From DATDCV01 sp036524155 (GTDB lineage Bacteria > Verrucomicrobiota > Verrucomicrobiia > Limisphaerales > UBA8199), in NCBI GenBank assembly GCA_036524155.1, contig DATDCV010000506.1:10204-74203 (forward strand): a stretch of 64,000 nucleotides of DNA. The letters are read 5' to 3'. Below, piece by piece: positions 16,910 to 25,976 of this stretch. Position 1 is the stretch's first letter. Each line of letters starts with the position of its first letter. The position numbers and the translations under genes are program-made. A model generated the notes under the pieces. The model worked only from the letters and a program-made list of their open reading frames with translations. It searched no databases and was not told where the DNA came from.

Positions 16910-17126
16910 TCGGCTGTGGGGTCGGGACCCGGTATTTTCACAACCATAACGTTACGGCCAGGCCGACGCTGGCCCAGCGGTGATTTCGTAGATGCCAAGA
17001 ACGGCCGGCCCGGCGAGGCGGCCCCACCCTTTAGTGAGGGGTTACTCTATTGAGCTAATGCAGTGTTGACTCCCACCCCGCATCATTCACAATCCTCGCG
17101 CAGGGCTGGTCGCGCATTCAGGCACC

Positions 17127-18311
17127 ATGAAACTTACTCCGAAGTTCGCCATCGCGGTGGTGGCCTTGTCTTGTCTGAGCCTCACTGACATCGCTCAGGC
17201 ACAATTCTCTCTGGTCACGGTTGGGAAGACGACCAACTATTCCACTTTCGCGCGCGGAGTAGCCGTCGACGGAAACTACGCCTTTCTCGCCAATGACACC
17301 TACGGGACCGGCCTCTGCATCTACGATATTTCCGACCCGACAAACCCGTTCCGCGTCAGCACCACCCCGGGCGTTGCGACGCTGGTCATAGTGACTAATA
17401 ATCGAGCCTTCCTGGATGATTCAGGGATGAAGATTTATGACGTCGCCAACCCAAGCAGCCCTGCCTATCTGGGAGCCGCCACAAATATCACTCTTCGTCT
17501 AAAAACCCTGGCTGGGAACCGAGCGTTCTTGCTGAATGAGTATGGAGGCCTGATGATTTACGACGTCTCCGATCCCACCAATCCCGTCGGTCTGGGTTCC
17601 ACCAACCTTTATCGCCCTAACGGGGTGGCTGTGTCCGGTGATTATGCCTATGTCGTCGGCACCTTCTTTGAGGGGACCAACCAGAGCTCGCTTCTAAGCT
17701 TCAACATCTCGGACCCTGCCAACCCATTTTTAGTGCAACGAGTCTCGATCCCCCCCTCTGACACCATGAACTGGGTCTCCATCGCAATCTCAGGCGACCG
17801 CGCCTACATCGGTGGCTCTGGCCAGACAATGCGGCTGTGGATTTACGACATTTCGAATCCCACAAATGTGGTCCCTCTGGGCAACGTCTCAGGCCGGGCT
17901 TTGGGCTCGAGGATTGTGGTGGCTGGCAACTTCGTATTTTTGCCCGTCTACGGGTTGCTTACGGTTTATGATGTTTCAAACCCCGCCGACCCTTTCTGCG
18001 TTGCTGCGACCCCTTCCTCCGCCCGTGATGTTGCCCTCTCCGGTAACTATCTCTGTGCGGCTTGTGGTGTCGAAGGGCTCGTGGTGTATCTGCTTGTTCC
18101 GCAACTGCACGTGGCTTTGTCTAACCCGCAAAACGTGCTGCTCTCCTGGTCTGTCCCACCCGTGAACAACTTTGTCCTGCAGCAACAGACCGACCTTGCG
18201 ACGCCAGGCTGGGTGGACGTCACCAACACGCCCGTCGTTTGGAGCAACCGCAGCGAAGTGTCTCTCCCAGCCTCAGCTGGAACCAGGTTTTATCGCCTTC
18301 GCTCCCCATAG
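17127..18311 (+). CDS. Secreted LVIVD-repeat protein
   Basis: 394 residues. Signal peptide (FAIAVVALSCLSLTDIAQAQ), then about six LVIVD repeats of 40-50 residues with the core GNYAFLAN ... LCIYDISDPTNPF. The repeats form a beta-propeller of unknown ligand (family PF08309). The C-terminal segment (FVLQQQTDLATPGWVDV ... RFYRLRSP) is the window-wide shared module. Stands alone on the plus strand between the antitoxin and another secreted repeat gene; the start is the first ATG, 17127. Confidence 0.88.
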   Translation: MKLTPKFAIAVVALSCLSLTDIAQAQFSLVTVGKTTNYSTFARGVAVDGNYAFLANDTYGTGLCIYDISDPTNPFRVSTTPGVATLVIVTNNRAFLDDSGMKIYDVANPSSPAYLGAATNITLRLKTLAGNRAFLLNEYGGLMIYDVSDPTNPVGLGSTNLYRPNGVAVSGDYAYVVGTFFEGTNQSSLLSFNISDPANPFLVQRVSIPPSDTMNWVSIAISGDRAYIGGSGQTMRLWIYDISNPTNVVPLGNVSGRALGSRIVVAGNFVFLPVYGLLTVYDVSNPADPFCVAATPSSARDVALSGNYLCAACGVEGLVVYLLVPQLHVALSNPQNVLLSWSVPPVNNFVLQQQTDLATPGWVDVTNTPVVWSNRSEVSLPASAGTRFYRLRSP

Positions 18312-18439
18312 GCCCGCCCTCATTTCCAAACCGCGGCCTTCTCGGGGTCAGAACGAAGTTCCCTGCTTCCACCCCGGGTCCGAACTGCTAACCCGTTCAA
18401 AGCCCCGGCATTTGTGGAGTGAGAAGTGTGAAGGCTATA

Positions 18440-18513
18440 CGCACCGACATAAGTCGCGCCGCGTGAGGGCACGCGGCCTACAAGGGACGGCCCGCGTGCC
18501 CTCACGCGGCGCA
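18440..18513. repeat. Palindromic interspersed repeat, family A, copy 2
   Basis: Inverse-orientation copy of the element at 5219-5295: CGCACCGACATAAGT tail, then arms CGCGCCGCGTGAGGGCACGC and complement. The central loop differs slightly. The rest of the gap 18312-18629 holds no gene. Confidence 0.85.
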
Positions 18514-18629
18514 AGCATTTATGACGTCCAGTATAAAACAATTCTTGAGCTCTTATCACCCTGCGCAATCCTCTTCTGAAATTCCAAACGAACTTGCCTT
18601 CAGGCGCGCAGCCCAGAAAAATACGCGGC

Positions 18630-21080
18630 ATGAATTCGCACTGGGCTAAAGCGACATTTCTTGATCTCAAAGCCACTGGCTCACGCCTGTTTATCCTTTG
18701 CCTGGCACTTTGCTGCGCGGGTTTGCTGTCCGCCGCGCCCGGAGACAGTCACTGGGACAGGCAGTTCGGCCTGCCCGGCACGACCAATCGCGTTTTTGCG
18801 CTCCGGTTCAACGGGGACAAGCTCTACGCCGGCGGCTACGCCGTCAGCACGGGGGGGCTGCTGGCCACGAACACCGGCGTGGACATCTTCGACGGCACCA
18901 ACTGGAGCACCGCGATGGGCGAACTGACGGGCGGAAGCTGTGTCATTTACGATATCGGTTTTCTGCGCGGCGACATTTACGTGGCGGGCGTTTTTTCCCG
19001 GGCCGGCGGCCTATCGTCGCCGGGTCTCGCAAAGTGGAATGGAACGGATTGGTCGAGCATCGGCTTCGCCGGCGCCGCGCTGGCATTGGTTTCCGACGGA
19101 ACAAACCTCTACGTCGGCGGTTCCTTCGCCAACGCGGGCGGCGTGCTCAATACGAATGTCGCGCGCTACGACGGCACGAACTGGTATTCGATGGGCGGGG
19201 GCATCGGATATGACGGCGGTCTAAGCTCGTACGTGTATGTTCTCGAGTTGCACAACGGCCTGCTCTATGCCGGCGGGGTTTTCACCAACGCAGGCACCGT
19301 CGCCGCTGCCAACATCGCCAGGTGGGATGGATCCAGTTGGTCGTCGCTGGGCACTGGTCCGGCCAACGGCGCGAACAACAGTGTTATGGCGCTTGCCTTT
19401 CAGGGGAACGATCTGTATGTGGGCGGAGACTTCAGCGCCGCCGGGGGTGCATCGGCCAACGGCATCGCCAAATGGGACGGCGCGTCCTGGTCGGCATTGG
19501 GCTCCGGTTGCAGAGGCGGCGTGAGCTGCATCGGCATTCTCGGCTCGGACATTTACGTTGGCGGCGGGTTTACCAATGTCGGAGGCGTTAAAGCGTACGC
19601 CCTGGCCAAATGGGACGGCGTCTCGTGGACAACCTGGCCGACGACCGACGGCGTTTTTCAGTATCCGCTGAACGACGATCCTAGCCGCATGTTGGTCAAA
19701 GACGGCTCGCTCTACATAGCCGGGGGGTTCAATCAGGCCGGCGACGTCATCGCCAATCACGTCGCGCGTTATGATGGCAGCAATTTTTATCCGCTGGGCG
19801 AAAAACCAGCCAATGGATTCGCCACTCCGCCCATCAACGTAGCCTGCATCGGCCAGGCGGACGACGGTATTTATGTCGGCGGACTGTTCACCGCGGCGGG
19901 GAAGACTCTGGCCAACCGCATCGCGCGCTGGGATGGAACGAGCTGGAATACGGTTGGCGGCGGAACCATGGGCGGCACCAGCAGCGCGAACCGCGTGCTG
20001 GCGATCGCGGGCAGGGGCACCGATGTCTTTGTTGGGGGCACATTCACCAACGTCGGCGGGATCGATGTCAGGAACATCGCGCGTTGGGACGGCGCAAACT
20101 GGTGGAATATGGGCTTCGGCTTCGACGCCAGCGTCAGTGTGTTGGCGGCCACGCCGACCGCCGTTTATGCCGGCGGAAGCTTCACCAACGTGACCGACCC
20201 GCCTTACCTCATCACCGTCAACCACATCGCCATGTGGGATGGCCTCAATTGGTATAACCTCGGTTCGGGCGTCAACGCCAGCGGCACGGTCAACGCCATC
20301 GCCGCCTCCGGCAATAATGTTTACATCGGCGGGACGTTTACCAGCGCGGGCGGGGTGACCGCCAACCGGATCGCAGTGTGGAACGGGTTCAACTGGACCT
20401 CACTCGGCAGTGGTTCGGCCAACGGCCTGAACGGGACCGTGTACGCCATCGCCATCAACGGCACCGATGTGTACGTCGGCGGCTCGTTCGCCAACGCCGG
20501 GACCACGACCGTTCGCGGCATCGCCAAATGGGACGGCGCGAACTGGTCCGGCCTGGGTAGCGGCGCGACCGGCACGAGCACGGCGGACATCCGGGCCCTG
20601 GCTTTCGGCGGTGACGGCAAACTGTATTGCTGCGGACGTTTCACCAACATCAGCGGCATCAACGCCAGCAGCATCGCTCGCTGGGACGGCGCCAAATGGG
20701 AAGCGCTGGGCAGCGGATTTTTTGCGGATTCCGCCATTGTGCGGGGGACCGATCTCGTGATTCGGGGCGATGACGTGTTCGCCGTGGGCAGCTTCACCGG
20801 CGCCGGCTTGACTGACTCGAGCGGCATCGCCCGCTGGAACGAGACGATTGATTTCACGCCGCCGTTCAGCATCGGTTTTTCCCGAACCCAACTGCTGCCC
20901 GGAAACATTTTCAAGTCGCGCATCACCTGTAGCGAGCGCACGACTTATCTGATTGAATACTCGGACGATTTCCAAACGTGGGCCCCCCTGATGACGAACA
21001 GCGCGATGCAGCTTGATTTCACCGACACCGTGTCGCCACCCATCAATCGGCGCTTCTTCCGGGCCAAAGGAATTCCTTGA
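18630..21080 (+). CDS. Large secreted protein with propeller-like WDG repeats
   Basis: 816 residues from ATG 18630 with a signal peptide (FILCLALCCAGLLSAAPG). About 14 repeats of 45-55 residues follow the pattern VYVGGSFTNAGG, then IAKWDGANWSGLGSG, resembling delta-60/kelch-like repeats in verrucomicrobial surface proteins; a beta-propeller stack is likely. The C-terminal module (YLIEYSDDFQTWAPLMT ... RRFFRAKGIP) is a variant of the shared C-terminal signal. An in-frame start 12 codons upstream exists but adds only polar residues. Function unknown. Confidence 0.85.
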   Translation: MNSHWAKATFLDLKATGSRLFILCLALCCAGLLSAAPGDSHWDRQFGLPGTTNRVFALRFNGDKLYAGGYAVSTGGLLATNTGVDIFDGTNWSTAMGELTGGSCVIYDIGFLRGDIYVAGVFSRAGGLSSPGLAKWNGTDWSSIGFAGAALALVSDGTNLYVGGSFANAGGVLNTNVARYDGTNWYSMGGGIGYDGGLSSYVYVLELHNGLLYAGGVFTNAGTVAAANIARWDGSSWSSLGTGPANGANNSVMALAFQGNDLYVGGDFSAAGGASANGIAKWDGASWSALGSGCRGGVSCIGILGSDIYVGGGFTNVGGVKAYALAKWDGVSWTTWPTTDGVFQYPLNDDPSRMLVKDGSLYIAGGFNQAGDVIANHVARYDGSNFYPLGEKPANGFATPPINVACIGQADDGIYVGGLFTAAGKTLANRIARWDGTSWNTVGGGTMGGTSSANRVLAIAGRGTDVFVGGTFTNVGGIDVRNIARWDGANWWNMGFGFDASVSVLAATPTAVYAGGSFTNVTDPPYLITVNHIAMWDGLNWYNLGSGVNASGTVNAIAASGNNVYIGGTFTSAGGVTANRIAVWNGFNWTSLGSGSANGLNGTVYAIAINGTDVYVGGSFANAGTTTVRGIAKWDGANWSGLGSGATGTSTADIRALAFGGDGKLYCCGRFTNISGINASSIARWDGAKWEALGSGFFADSAIVRGTDLVIRGDDVFAVGSFTGAGLTDSSGIARWNETIDFTPPFSIGFSRTQLLPGNIFKSRITCSERTTYLIEYSDDFQTWAPLMTNSAMQLDFTDTVSPPINRRFFRAKGIP

Positions 21081-21286
21081 TCTGCAAGGCGCCTCGAAGG
21101 CCATTGACCTGGGCGCGCTGAAGTGAAACTTCCGAGTAATGAAGGGCCAACATTAACCGGGTGGCAGCCGACAACGACGGCTCGTTCCGACCCCGAGCCG
21201 CGACCCTTCTTCCTGGAAAAGGATGTCACAATGATCTGCAGGCGATCAATTTGCGGTCGATTTCCGCTTGTGCTCCGAAGCGATCC

Positions 21287-21305
21287 GTGGTAATGTTGTT
21301 ACCAC
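21287..21305. promoter_or_regulatory. Palindromic operator candidate upstream of the XRE-ImmA operon
   Basis: Perfect inverted repeat GTGGTAA-TGTTG-TTACCAC, 17 bp upstream of the XRE start at 21323. Repressors of the XRE-ImmA class usually bind such a site at their own promoter; binding here is inferred. Confidence 0.6.
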
Positions 21306-21322
21306 AATATGAATGCAAACCT

Positions 21323-21691
21323 ATGTTCGGCGAATTCATAAAACAGATCCGGGCACGCCAGCGCCTGGGCCTGCGCGAATTCTGTCTCCAAAACGGATAT
21401 GACCCCAGCAACTGGAGCAAGATCGAGCGCGAAGTCCTCGCTCCGCCGCGCGACGAAGACACGCTTCGGACCTGGGCCAGGCAACTCGGCCTCAAACAAG
21501 GCTCGGACGATTGGCTCAGGTTCTTCGACTACGCCGCCGTGGATTCCGGGCGCATCCCCGATTACATCCTGAAAGACGAAAAGCTCGTCGCCCAAATGCC
21601 GGTTTTCTTCCGCACGATTTCCGGTCAGAAACCCTCACGTGAGGACCTGGAAAAACTCGTGGAGTTGATCAGAAGTGCGAACCGACCTTGA
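21323..21691 (+). CDS. XRE-family HTH regulator of the ImmA/OLD operon
   Basis: 122 residues. The N-terminal half (FIKQIRARQRLGLREFCL, GYDPSNWSKIEREVLAPP) is an XRE helix-turn-helix; the C-terminal half (DDWLRFFDYAAVDSG, VPVFFRT-like stretch, REDLEKLVELIRS) is helical. The frame is open 54 codons upstream, but ATG 21323 begins just before the HTH and follows the palindrome at 21287-21305. The stop overlaps the next start (TTGA), so it is translationally coupled to the metallopeptidase. In known ImmR/ImmA pairs the HTH protein represses and is cleaved by the partner after a damage or invasion signal. Confidence 0.85.
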   Translation: MFGEFIKQIRARQRLGLREFCLQNGYDPSNWSKIEREVLAPPRDEDTLRTWARQLGLKQGSDDWLRFFDYAAVDSGRIPDYILKDEKLVAQMPVFFRTISGQKPSREDLEKLVELIRSANRP

Positions 21692-22323
21692 ACGACCCGC
21701 ATAAATTCAAAGCGCCATACAATCCCAAAGAACGTATCTGGCAGGAAGCCGACCGCTTGCGCGCCGCGCATCCGGCAGGCCGCGAACTGCCTGTCAAAAT
21801 CCTCGACCTCGCCGAATTCGATTTGCATCTCGACCTCGTGCCTGAGAATGGCCTGCGCGAGCAACTCGACATTGACGCGCTGCTCATGGGCGATCTGAAA
21901 TCCATCCTCGTGGACAAACGAGCCTTCATGAGTCCGCGGCTCGAATACCGCCTGCGGTTCTCCGTCGCCCACGAAATCGGCCATTTCGTTCTGCACCGCG
22001 AAATCTATGCGGGGCTGCAACACGCCACTGCCGCCGCATGGTTCGATTACATCTCCGCCATACCCGAAGTCGAATACGGCTGGGTGGAATGGCAGGCCTA
22101 CGAATTCGCCGGACGCCTGCTGGTGCCGCCCGAACCGTTGCGCCAAGCCTTTCAAACCGCGATCCAATCCGCGCAAGCCGCCGGCTATTCCGACTGGTTG
22201 GCTGCCGACGAGGCCGCGCTCGACTACATCGCCACGCGCATCGTGCCAAAATTCGGCGTCTCGGCGGAAGTAATTGCGAGACGATTGCGGGTGGAAAAAC
22301 TTTGGCCGCCAAAGAATTCTTAA
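21688..22323 (+). CDS. ImmA/IrrE-type zinc metallopeptidase
   Basis: 211 residues from a TTG start at 21688 that overlaps the regulator stop. The HEIGH zinc motif is at residues 95-99 (His95, Glu96, His99), with a downstream acidic helix (WVEWQAYEFAGRLLVP) supplying the third ligand, as in the COG2856 family. The family includes ImmA of ICEBs1 and IrrE/PprI of Deinococcus, which cleave XRE-type repressors. Placement between an XRE protein and an OLD-like ATPase suggests control of that effector by repressor proteolysis (inference). Length is normal for the family. Confidence 0.92.
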   Translation: MNDPHKFKAPYNPKERIWQEADRLRAAHPAGRELPVKILDLAEFDLHLDLVPENGLREQLDIDALLMGDLKSILVDKRAFMSPRLEYRLRFSVAHEIGHFVLHREIYAGLQHATAAAWFDYISAIPEVEYGWVEWQAYEFAGRLLVPPEPLRQAFQTAIQSAQAAGYSDWLAADEAALDYIATRIVPKFGVSAEVIARRLRVEKLWPPKNS

Positions 22324-22339
22324 TCCAACGCCGACGCGA

Positions 22340-24088
22340 ATGATTACTCAACTGGTAATTAAGAATTTCCGGGGATTTGATCGTCATACCGTTCCCTTGC
22401 GCCCGACCACGATCTTGGTCGGCAAAAACAACGCTGGCAAATCAACCGTAGTAGAGGCCCTGCGCCTCGTGAGCATGGTCACGAATCGCTACAAGGGACT
22501 GACCTATCATCCGCTGCCAAGGTGGCTTGATCGTCCTCGGCGCGAGCGGGGCGTGTTCCCAGCCGTTGACAAGGCGGAATTCAGCAGCGAAGCCGTGTTT
22601 TATCGTCTCGGAGAACCGCCAGCACACATCACTGCACATTTCCAAACAGGAGAAACAGTGGAAGTCTTTATCGGCCCAGAGTTTCAGGTCGTTGGGATCA
22701 TAAAAGACCATCAGAAAGAGGTGATCCAAAGCAAGGGAGGAGCATTCAAGCTTGATTTGCCACAGGTCAGTATTTTGCCTCAAATAGGACCGCTGCTACG
22801 CGAGGAATTGCTGCTAGTAGATGGGTATGTCCGTCAGAATGTTTCATCAACCCGGACTTCGCTCCATTTTAGAAACCAGCTCTATTTGATGCGTGATAGG
22901 TTTGCGGCTTTTAAGGAATTAGCCGAGGCTACGTGGCACGATCTTGCTCTTGATCCTGTAGAAGCTAAACAGCTTTCGTACACTGAAACCGGGCTCTCAC
23001 TGTTTGTACGCGACTCTGATTTTATTGCTGAGATTGGATGGATGGGACACGGCCTGCAAATGTGGTTGCAGACAATGTGGTTTCTGACCTACGCATCGGC
23101 ATCAAAAAGCGTCATTCTTGACGAGCCTGACGTCTATATGCACGCGGACCTGCAGAGGCGGTTGATCCGCCTACTTCGTACACGACATCATCAAACGATC
23201 ATTGCCACTCACTCCGTTGAAATAATGGCTGAGGTCGAGCCTGACGAAGTGCTAGTCATTGACCGCAAGAAATCCCGTTCACACTTTGCAGGCTCGCAAC
23301 CCGAAGTTCAAAGCTTACTAAGCAGCATCGGCAGCATTCAGAACATCCAGCTTGCCAGGCTTGGAGTTGCGGGCAGATTCGTAATGTTGGAAGGGGATGA
23401 TATGGATTTTCTCAAGCGTTTTCAGAACACCTTGTTCCCAGAAAGCGCGACCCCCATCGACACGATTCCACACAAGGCGATCGGTGGCTGGAACGGATGG
23501 GAGCGCGCCCGCGGTTTTTCGATCCTTCTGCGCGATGCTGCCAAAAGTACAATCACGCCATACTGCATCCTCGATTCGGACTACAAGACCCCGGCAGCAA
23601 TTCAGAAGCGGTTGGAAGTAGCAAAGACAGAGGGTATACAACTGCACATCTGGAAACGAAAAGAAATTGAGAATTACCTGCTCGCACCTTCAGCAATTCA
23701 TCGAATAATTGCCAGAGATGCAGCACCGGAAATCCCGATCCCTAAGGTTGCTGACGTGGAAGCTAAGCTTGACGAGATCGCGGAATCTCTTCGTCTAGAT
23801 GTTTTGAACGGGATGGCCGCCGAGTTCTTTGAGGAGGACCGAAAGATTGGATTTCCCGGGGCGAACAAAAAGGCGCTGGAACGACTAGATGGCATTTGGA
23901 GGACGCGGCAGGGAAGGATGTCTGCCGTTTGCGGCAAAGATGTTCTGCACAAGCTCTTTGACTGGGCAAGCAGGAACTTCAAGGTTTCTCTCAGCGCGCT
24001 GAAACTGGCTAAAGAGATTTCTGAACGAGAACTCGACCTGGAAGTAAAGCAAGTCCTGAGTTCCATCGAATGGAATCGAACATTTTGA
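22340..24088 (+). CDS. OLD-like ATPase with C-terminal TOPRIM-like nuclease domain
   Basis: 582 residues from ATG 22340, 16 bp after the peptidase gene. ABC-type ATPase core: Walker A GKNNAGKST (28-36), Walker B with Asp261-Glu262, switch His291 in IIATHSVEIM. Behind it a TOPRIM-like segment: VMLEGDDMDFL with Glu351, then CILDSDYK with Asp412 and Asp414, and WKRKEIENYLL, a run typical of OLD/DUF4435-type proteins. OLD-family enzymes are ATP-dependent nucleases used in phage exclusion. No GajB-type helicase partner is present, so this is not Gabija. Third gene of the XRE-ImmA operon. Confidence 0.85.
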   Translation: MITQLVIKNFRGFDRHTVPLRPTTILVGKNNAGKSTVVEALRLVSMVTNRYKGLTYHPLPRWLDRPRRERGVFPAVDKAEFSSEAVFYRLGEPPAHITAHFQTGETVEVFIGPEFQVVGIIKDHQKEVIQSKGGAFKLDLPQVSILPQIGPLLREELLLVDGYVRQNVSSTRTSLHFRNQLYLMRDRFAAFKELAEATWHDLALDPVEAKQLSYTETGLSLFVRDSDFIAEIGWMGHGLQMWLQTMWFLTYASASKSVILDEPDVYMHADLQRRLIRLLRTRHHQTIIATHSVEIMAEVEPDEVLVIDRKKSRSHFAGSQPEVQSLLSSIGSIQNIQLARLGVAGRFVMLEGDDMDFLKRFQNTLFPESATPIDTIPHKAIGGWNGWERARGFSILLRDAAKSTITPYCILDSDYKTPAAIQKRLEVAKTEGIQLHIWKRKEIENYLLAPSAIHRIIARDAAPEIPIPKVADVEAKLDEIAESLRLDVLNGMAAEFFEEDRKIGFPGANKKALERLDGIWRTRQGRMSAVCGKDVLHKLFDWASRNFKVSLSALKLAKEISERELDLEVKQVLSSIEWNRTF

Positions 24089-24122
24089 GTTCTAGCAGCA
24101 GGGAACACGTTAGCTCAACCTG

Positions 24123-24803
24123 GTGCCTATTACAGACCCCGAAATCGAGATGTACACCGACGGGGGATGCGAACCGAATCCCGGGCCGGGCGGTTATGGC
24201 GTGGTGTTGAGGCATCCCAAGAAACGCGCCGAAGTCAGTGGCGGGTTTCGGAAGACCACCAACAACCGGATGGAGATTTTCGCCGCCATCGCCGGACTGG
24301 AATTGTTGAAGCAGACCTCCAAGGTCACGCTCTACAGCGATTCGGAGTATCTGGTGAACGCGATGACCAAGGGCTGGGTCGAGTCCTGGAAACGGAAGCA
24401 GTGGCGGCACAGCAAAACGGAGCGCGTGCCCAATTGCGAACTTTGGGAACGGCTGCTGGGTCTCTGCGAAAAGCATCAGGTGGAATTTCGCTGGGTGAAA
24501 GGTCACGCGGGCCTTCCGGAAAACGAACGTTGCGATCAACTTGCGATGGCCGCGCTGCGAGAGGCCAATCTTCCGATCGACGAAGGTTACGAAAACAAAC
24601 CGGAATCCGAAGGCGTCCAGCCCGATATGCAGGAGGGCGATCCGTGCCGGAAGTGTTCCGCACCGGTCGTCAAGCAGGAGCCGCGCGCTAGACGGAATCG
24701 CGGCTTCTATTACGAATATTATCTTTGGTGTCCGAAATGCCAGGCCACCTACGAAGTTGAATCGGCCAAGCGATTTGTGGAGCCGCCGCCGTCGTTGTTT
24801 TGA
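24123..24803 (+). CDS. rnhA: Ribonuclease HI with C-terminal zinc ribbon
   Basis: 226 residues from a GTG at 24123, 34 bp after the OLD-like gene. Residues 8-145 are the RNase HI fold with the four acidic catalytic residues Asp13 (YTDGG), Glu51 (NRMEIF), Asp73 (YSDSEYL) and Asp138 (ERCDQLA), plus KGHAG. It cleaves RNA in RNA/DNA hybrids. After residue 160 a CRKC ... CPKC pair forms a probable zinc ribbon, an extension seen in some bacterial homologues. Its closeness to the ATPase operon allows co-transcription, but it may be a housekeeping gene. Confidence 0.92.
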   Translation: MPITDPEIEMYTDGGCEPNPGPGGYGVVLRHPKKRAEVSGGFRKTTNNRMEIFAAIAGLELLKQTSKVTLYSDSEYLVNAMTKGWVESWKRKQWRHSKTERVPNCELWERLLGLCEKHQVEFRWVKGHAGLPENERCDQLAMAALREANLPIDEGYENKPESEGVQPDMQEGDPCRKCSAPVVKQEPRARRNRGFYYEYYLWCPKCQATYEVESAKRFVEPPPSLF

Positions 24804-25054
24804 GTTGAGACCGCCGGGCCACTGATTCGCACCCTTCCATCAGCGACAGATCGATTTCTTGGGACGCATTTTTTGGAGCTGCAGCGTTCGCGACAATGAA
24901 CAGGCCAATCTCGCCGTTGTCCGCATGGGGCACCAACCGCTCGCTTACCCTGGCATCCTCCAGCGCTTTATGAATGGCGGCGAGGACAACCGATCGCACG
25001 TTCGGCGAGAATCGTCTTGATCATTCGACCGCGTTCTGGACGATCCGATTGATA

Positions 25055-25966
25055 ATGTCTGAGCCATCCAGCGTGAGTCCGCCCCGAACCGCCAAGAAAA
25101 GGCGGAGCGGGGAGACGTCAGTCCCAACACGGCCCAACAGCGAGGCGCAGCCGTTTCTCAAGTGGGCCGGCGGAAAGGGGCAATTGCTCGCACAATTCGA
25201 CCGGTTTCTCCCAGAGTCCATCGACCGCTACCTCGAGCCGTTTGTGGGCGGCGGGGCGGTGTTTTTTCACCTGAAGCAGCGATTCCCTGGAATGCGCGCC
25301 TTTCTTCGCGATAATAATTCGGAGCTCGTCAACGTTTACGCGGCTGTCCGTGATTTCCCAGAGGAACTCATGCGCCAACTTGACGCCCACCTCGAGCGGT
25401 ACCGTGCCGACCGGGAGGGCTATTACTACTTTGTCCGCAGCCAGCACCACCTTCCGCTCACCCAGATCGTGGAACGCGCCGCACGGATGATTTTCCTCAA
25501 CAAAACCTGTTTTAATGGCCTGTACCGCGTCAACGGCCGTGGGGAGTTCAACGTGCCAATTGGCTCACACACGAACCCTGCACTCTACGACCGCGCAAAC
25601 ATTCTTGCGACGAGCGCCGCCCTGCGCGACGTGCAGTTGGCCACGCAAGACTTCCGCGATACCATGAACGAGGCTCGCCCCGGTGATTTCGTCTATATCG
25701 ATCCCCCGTACGTACCCGTTTCCCGAACCGCGAGCTTCACATCGTACACCAAAGAGGATTTCGGGCAGGAGGAGCAGCGCGAACTTGCCGCACTTTGCGC
25801 AGACCTCGCCCGGCGCGGTGTTCGTTTCATGCTTTCCAACTCCGACATCGTTTTCGTCCGTAGATTGTACGGGAACTTCACTATCAATACCGTGCGCGCT
25901 CGCCGCGCCATCAACTGTAACGGCTCGAAGCGAGGCCATGTGAACGAAGTGGTGGTAACCAACTGA
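25055..25966 (+). CDS. Dam-class (D12) DNA adenine-N6 methyltransferase
   Basis: 303 residues from ATG 25055. The SAM-binding motif FLKWAGGKGQ starts at Phe34, FVGGGAVFFHL follows near residue 67, and the catalytic DPPY is at 216-219. This order is the alpha-class D12 methyltransferase of Dam, M.DpnII and M.EcoRV. Specificity is not readable from sequence; GATC is a usual target of this class. The frame is open 27 codons upstream, but ATG 25055 begins just before the flexible N-terminal tail. Only 10 bp separate it from the next gene, a probable nuclease, so a restriction-modification pair is likely. Confidence 0.93.
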   Translation: MSEPSSVSPPRTAKKRRSGETSVPTRPNSEAQPFLKWAGGKGQLLAQFDRFLPESIDRYLEPFVGGGAVFFHLKQRFPGMRAFLRDNNSELVNVYAAVRDFPEELMRQLDAHLERYRADREGYYYFVRSQHHLPLTQIVERAARMIFLNKTCFNGLYRVNGRGEFNVPIGSHTNPALYDRANILATSAALRDVQLATQDFRDTMNEARPGDFVYIDPPYVPVSRTASFTSYTKEDFGQEEQRELAALCADLARRGVRFMLSNSDIVFVRRLYGNFTINTVRARRAINCNGSKRGHVNEVVVTN

Positions 25967-25976
25967 TCAAGCTCCG

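Noticed and set aside
15366..16946. Short GTATTTTCA-containing repeats as mobile-element ends
   Set aside because: About 25 bases, weakly conserved, three occurrences; insufficient evidence.
22340..24088. Gabija (GajA) assignment
   Set aside because: No UvrD-like GajB gene next to it; upstream genes are XRE and ImmA.
24688..24999. Minus-strand frame reading SVVLAAIHKALEDARVSE and EIGLFIVANAAAPKNASQ
   Set aside because: Protein-like composition, but it overlaps the RNase HI end antisense, no family was recognised, and there is no clear start; kept out of the feature list.
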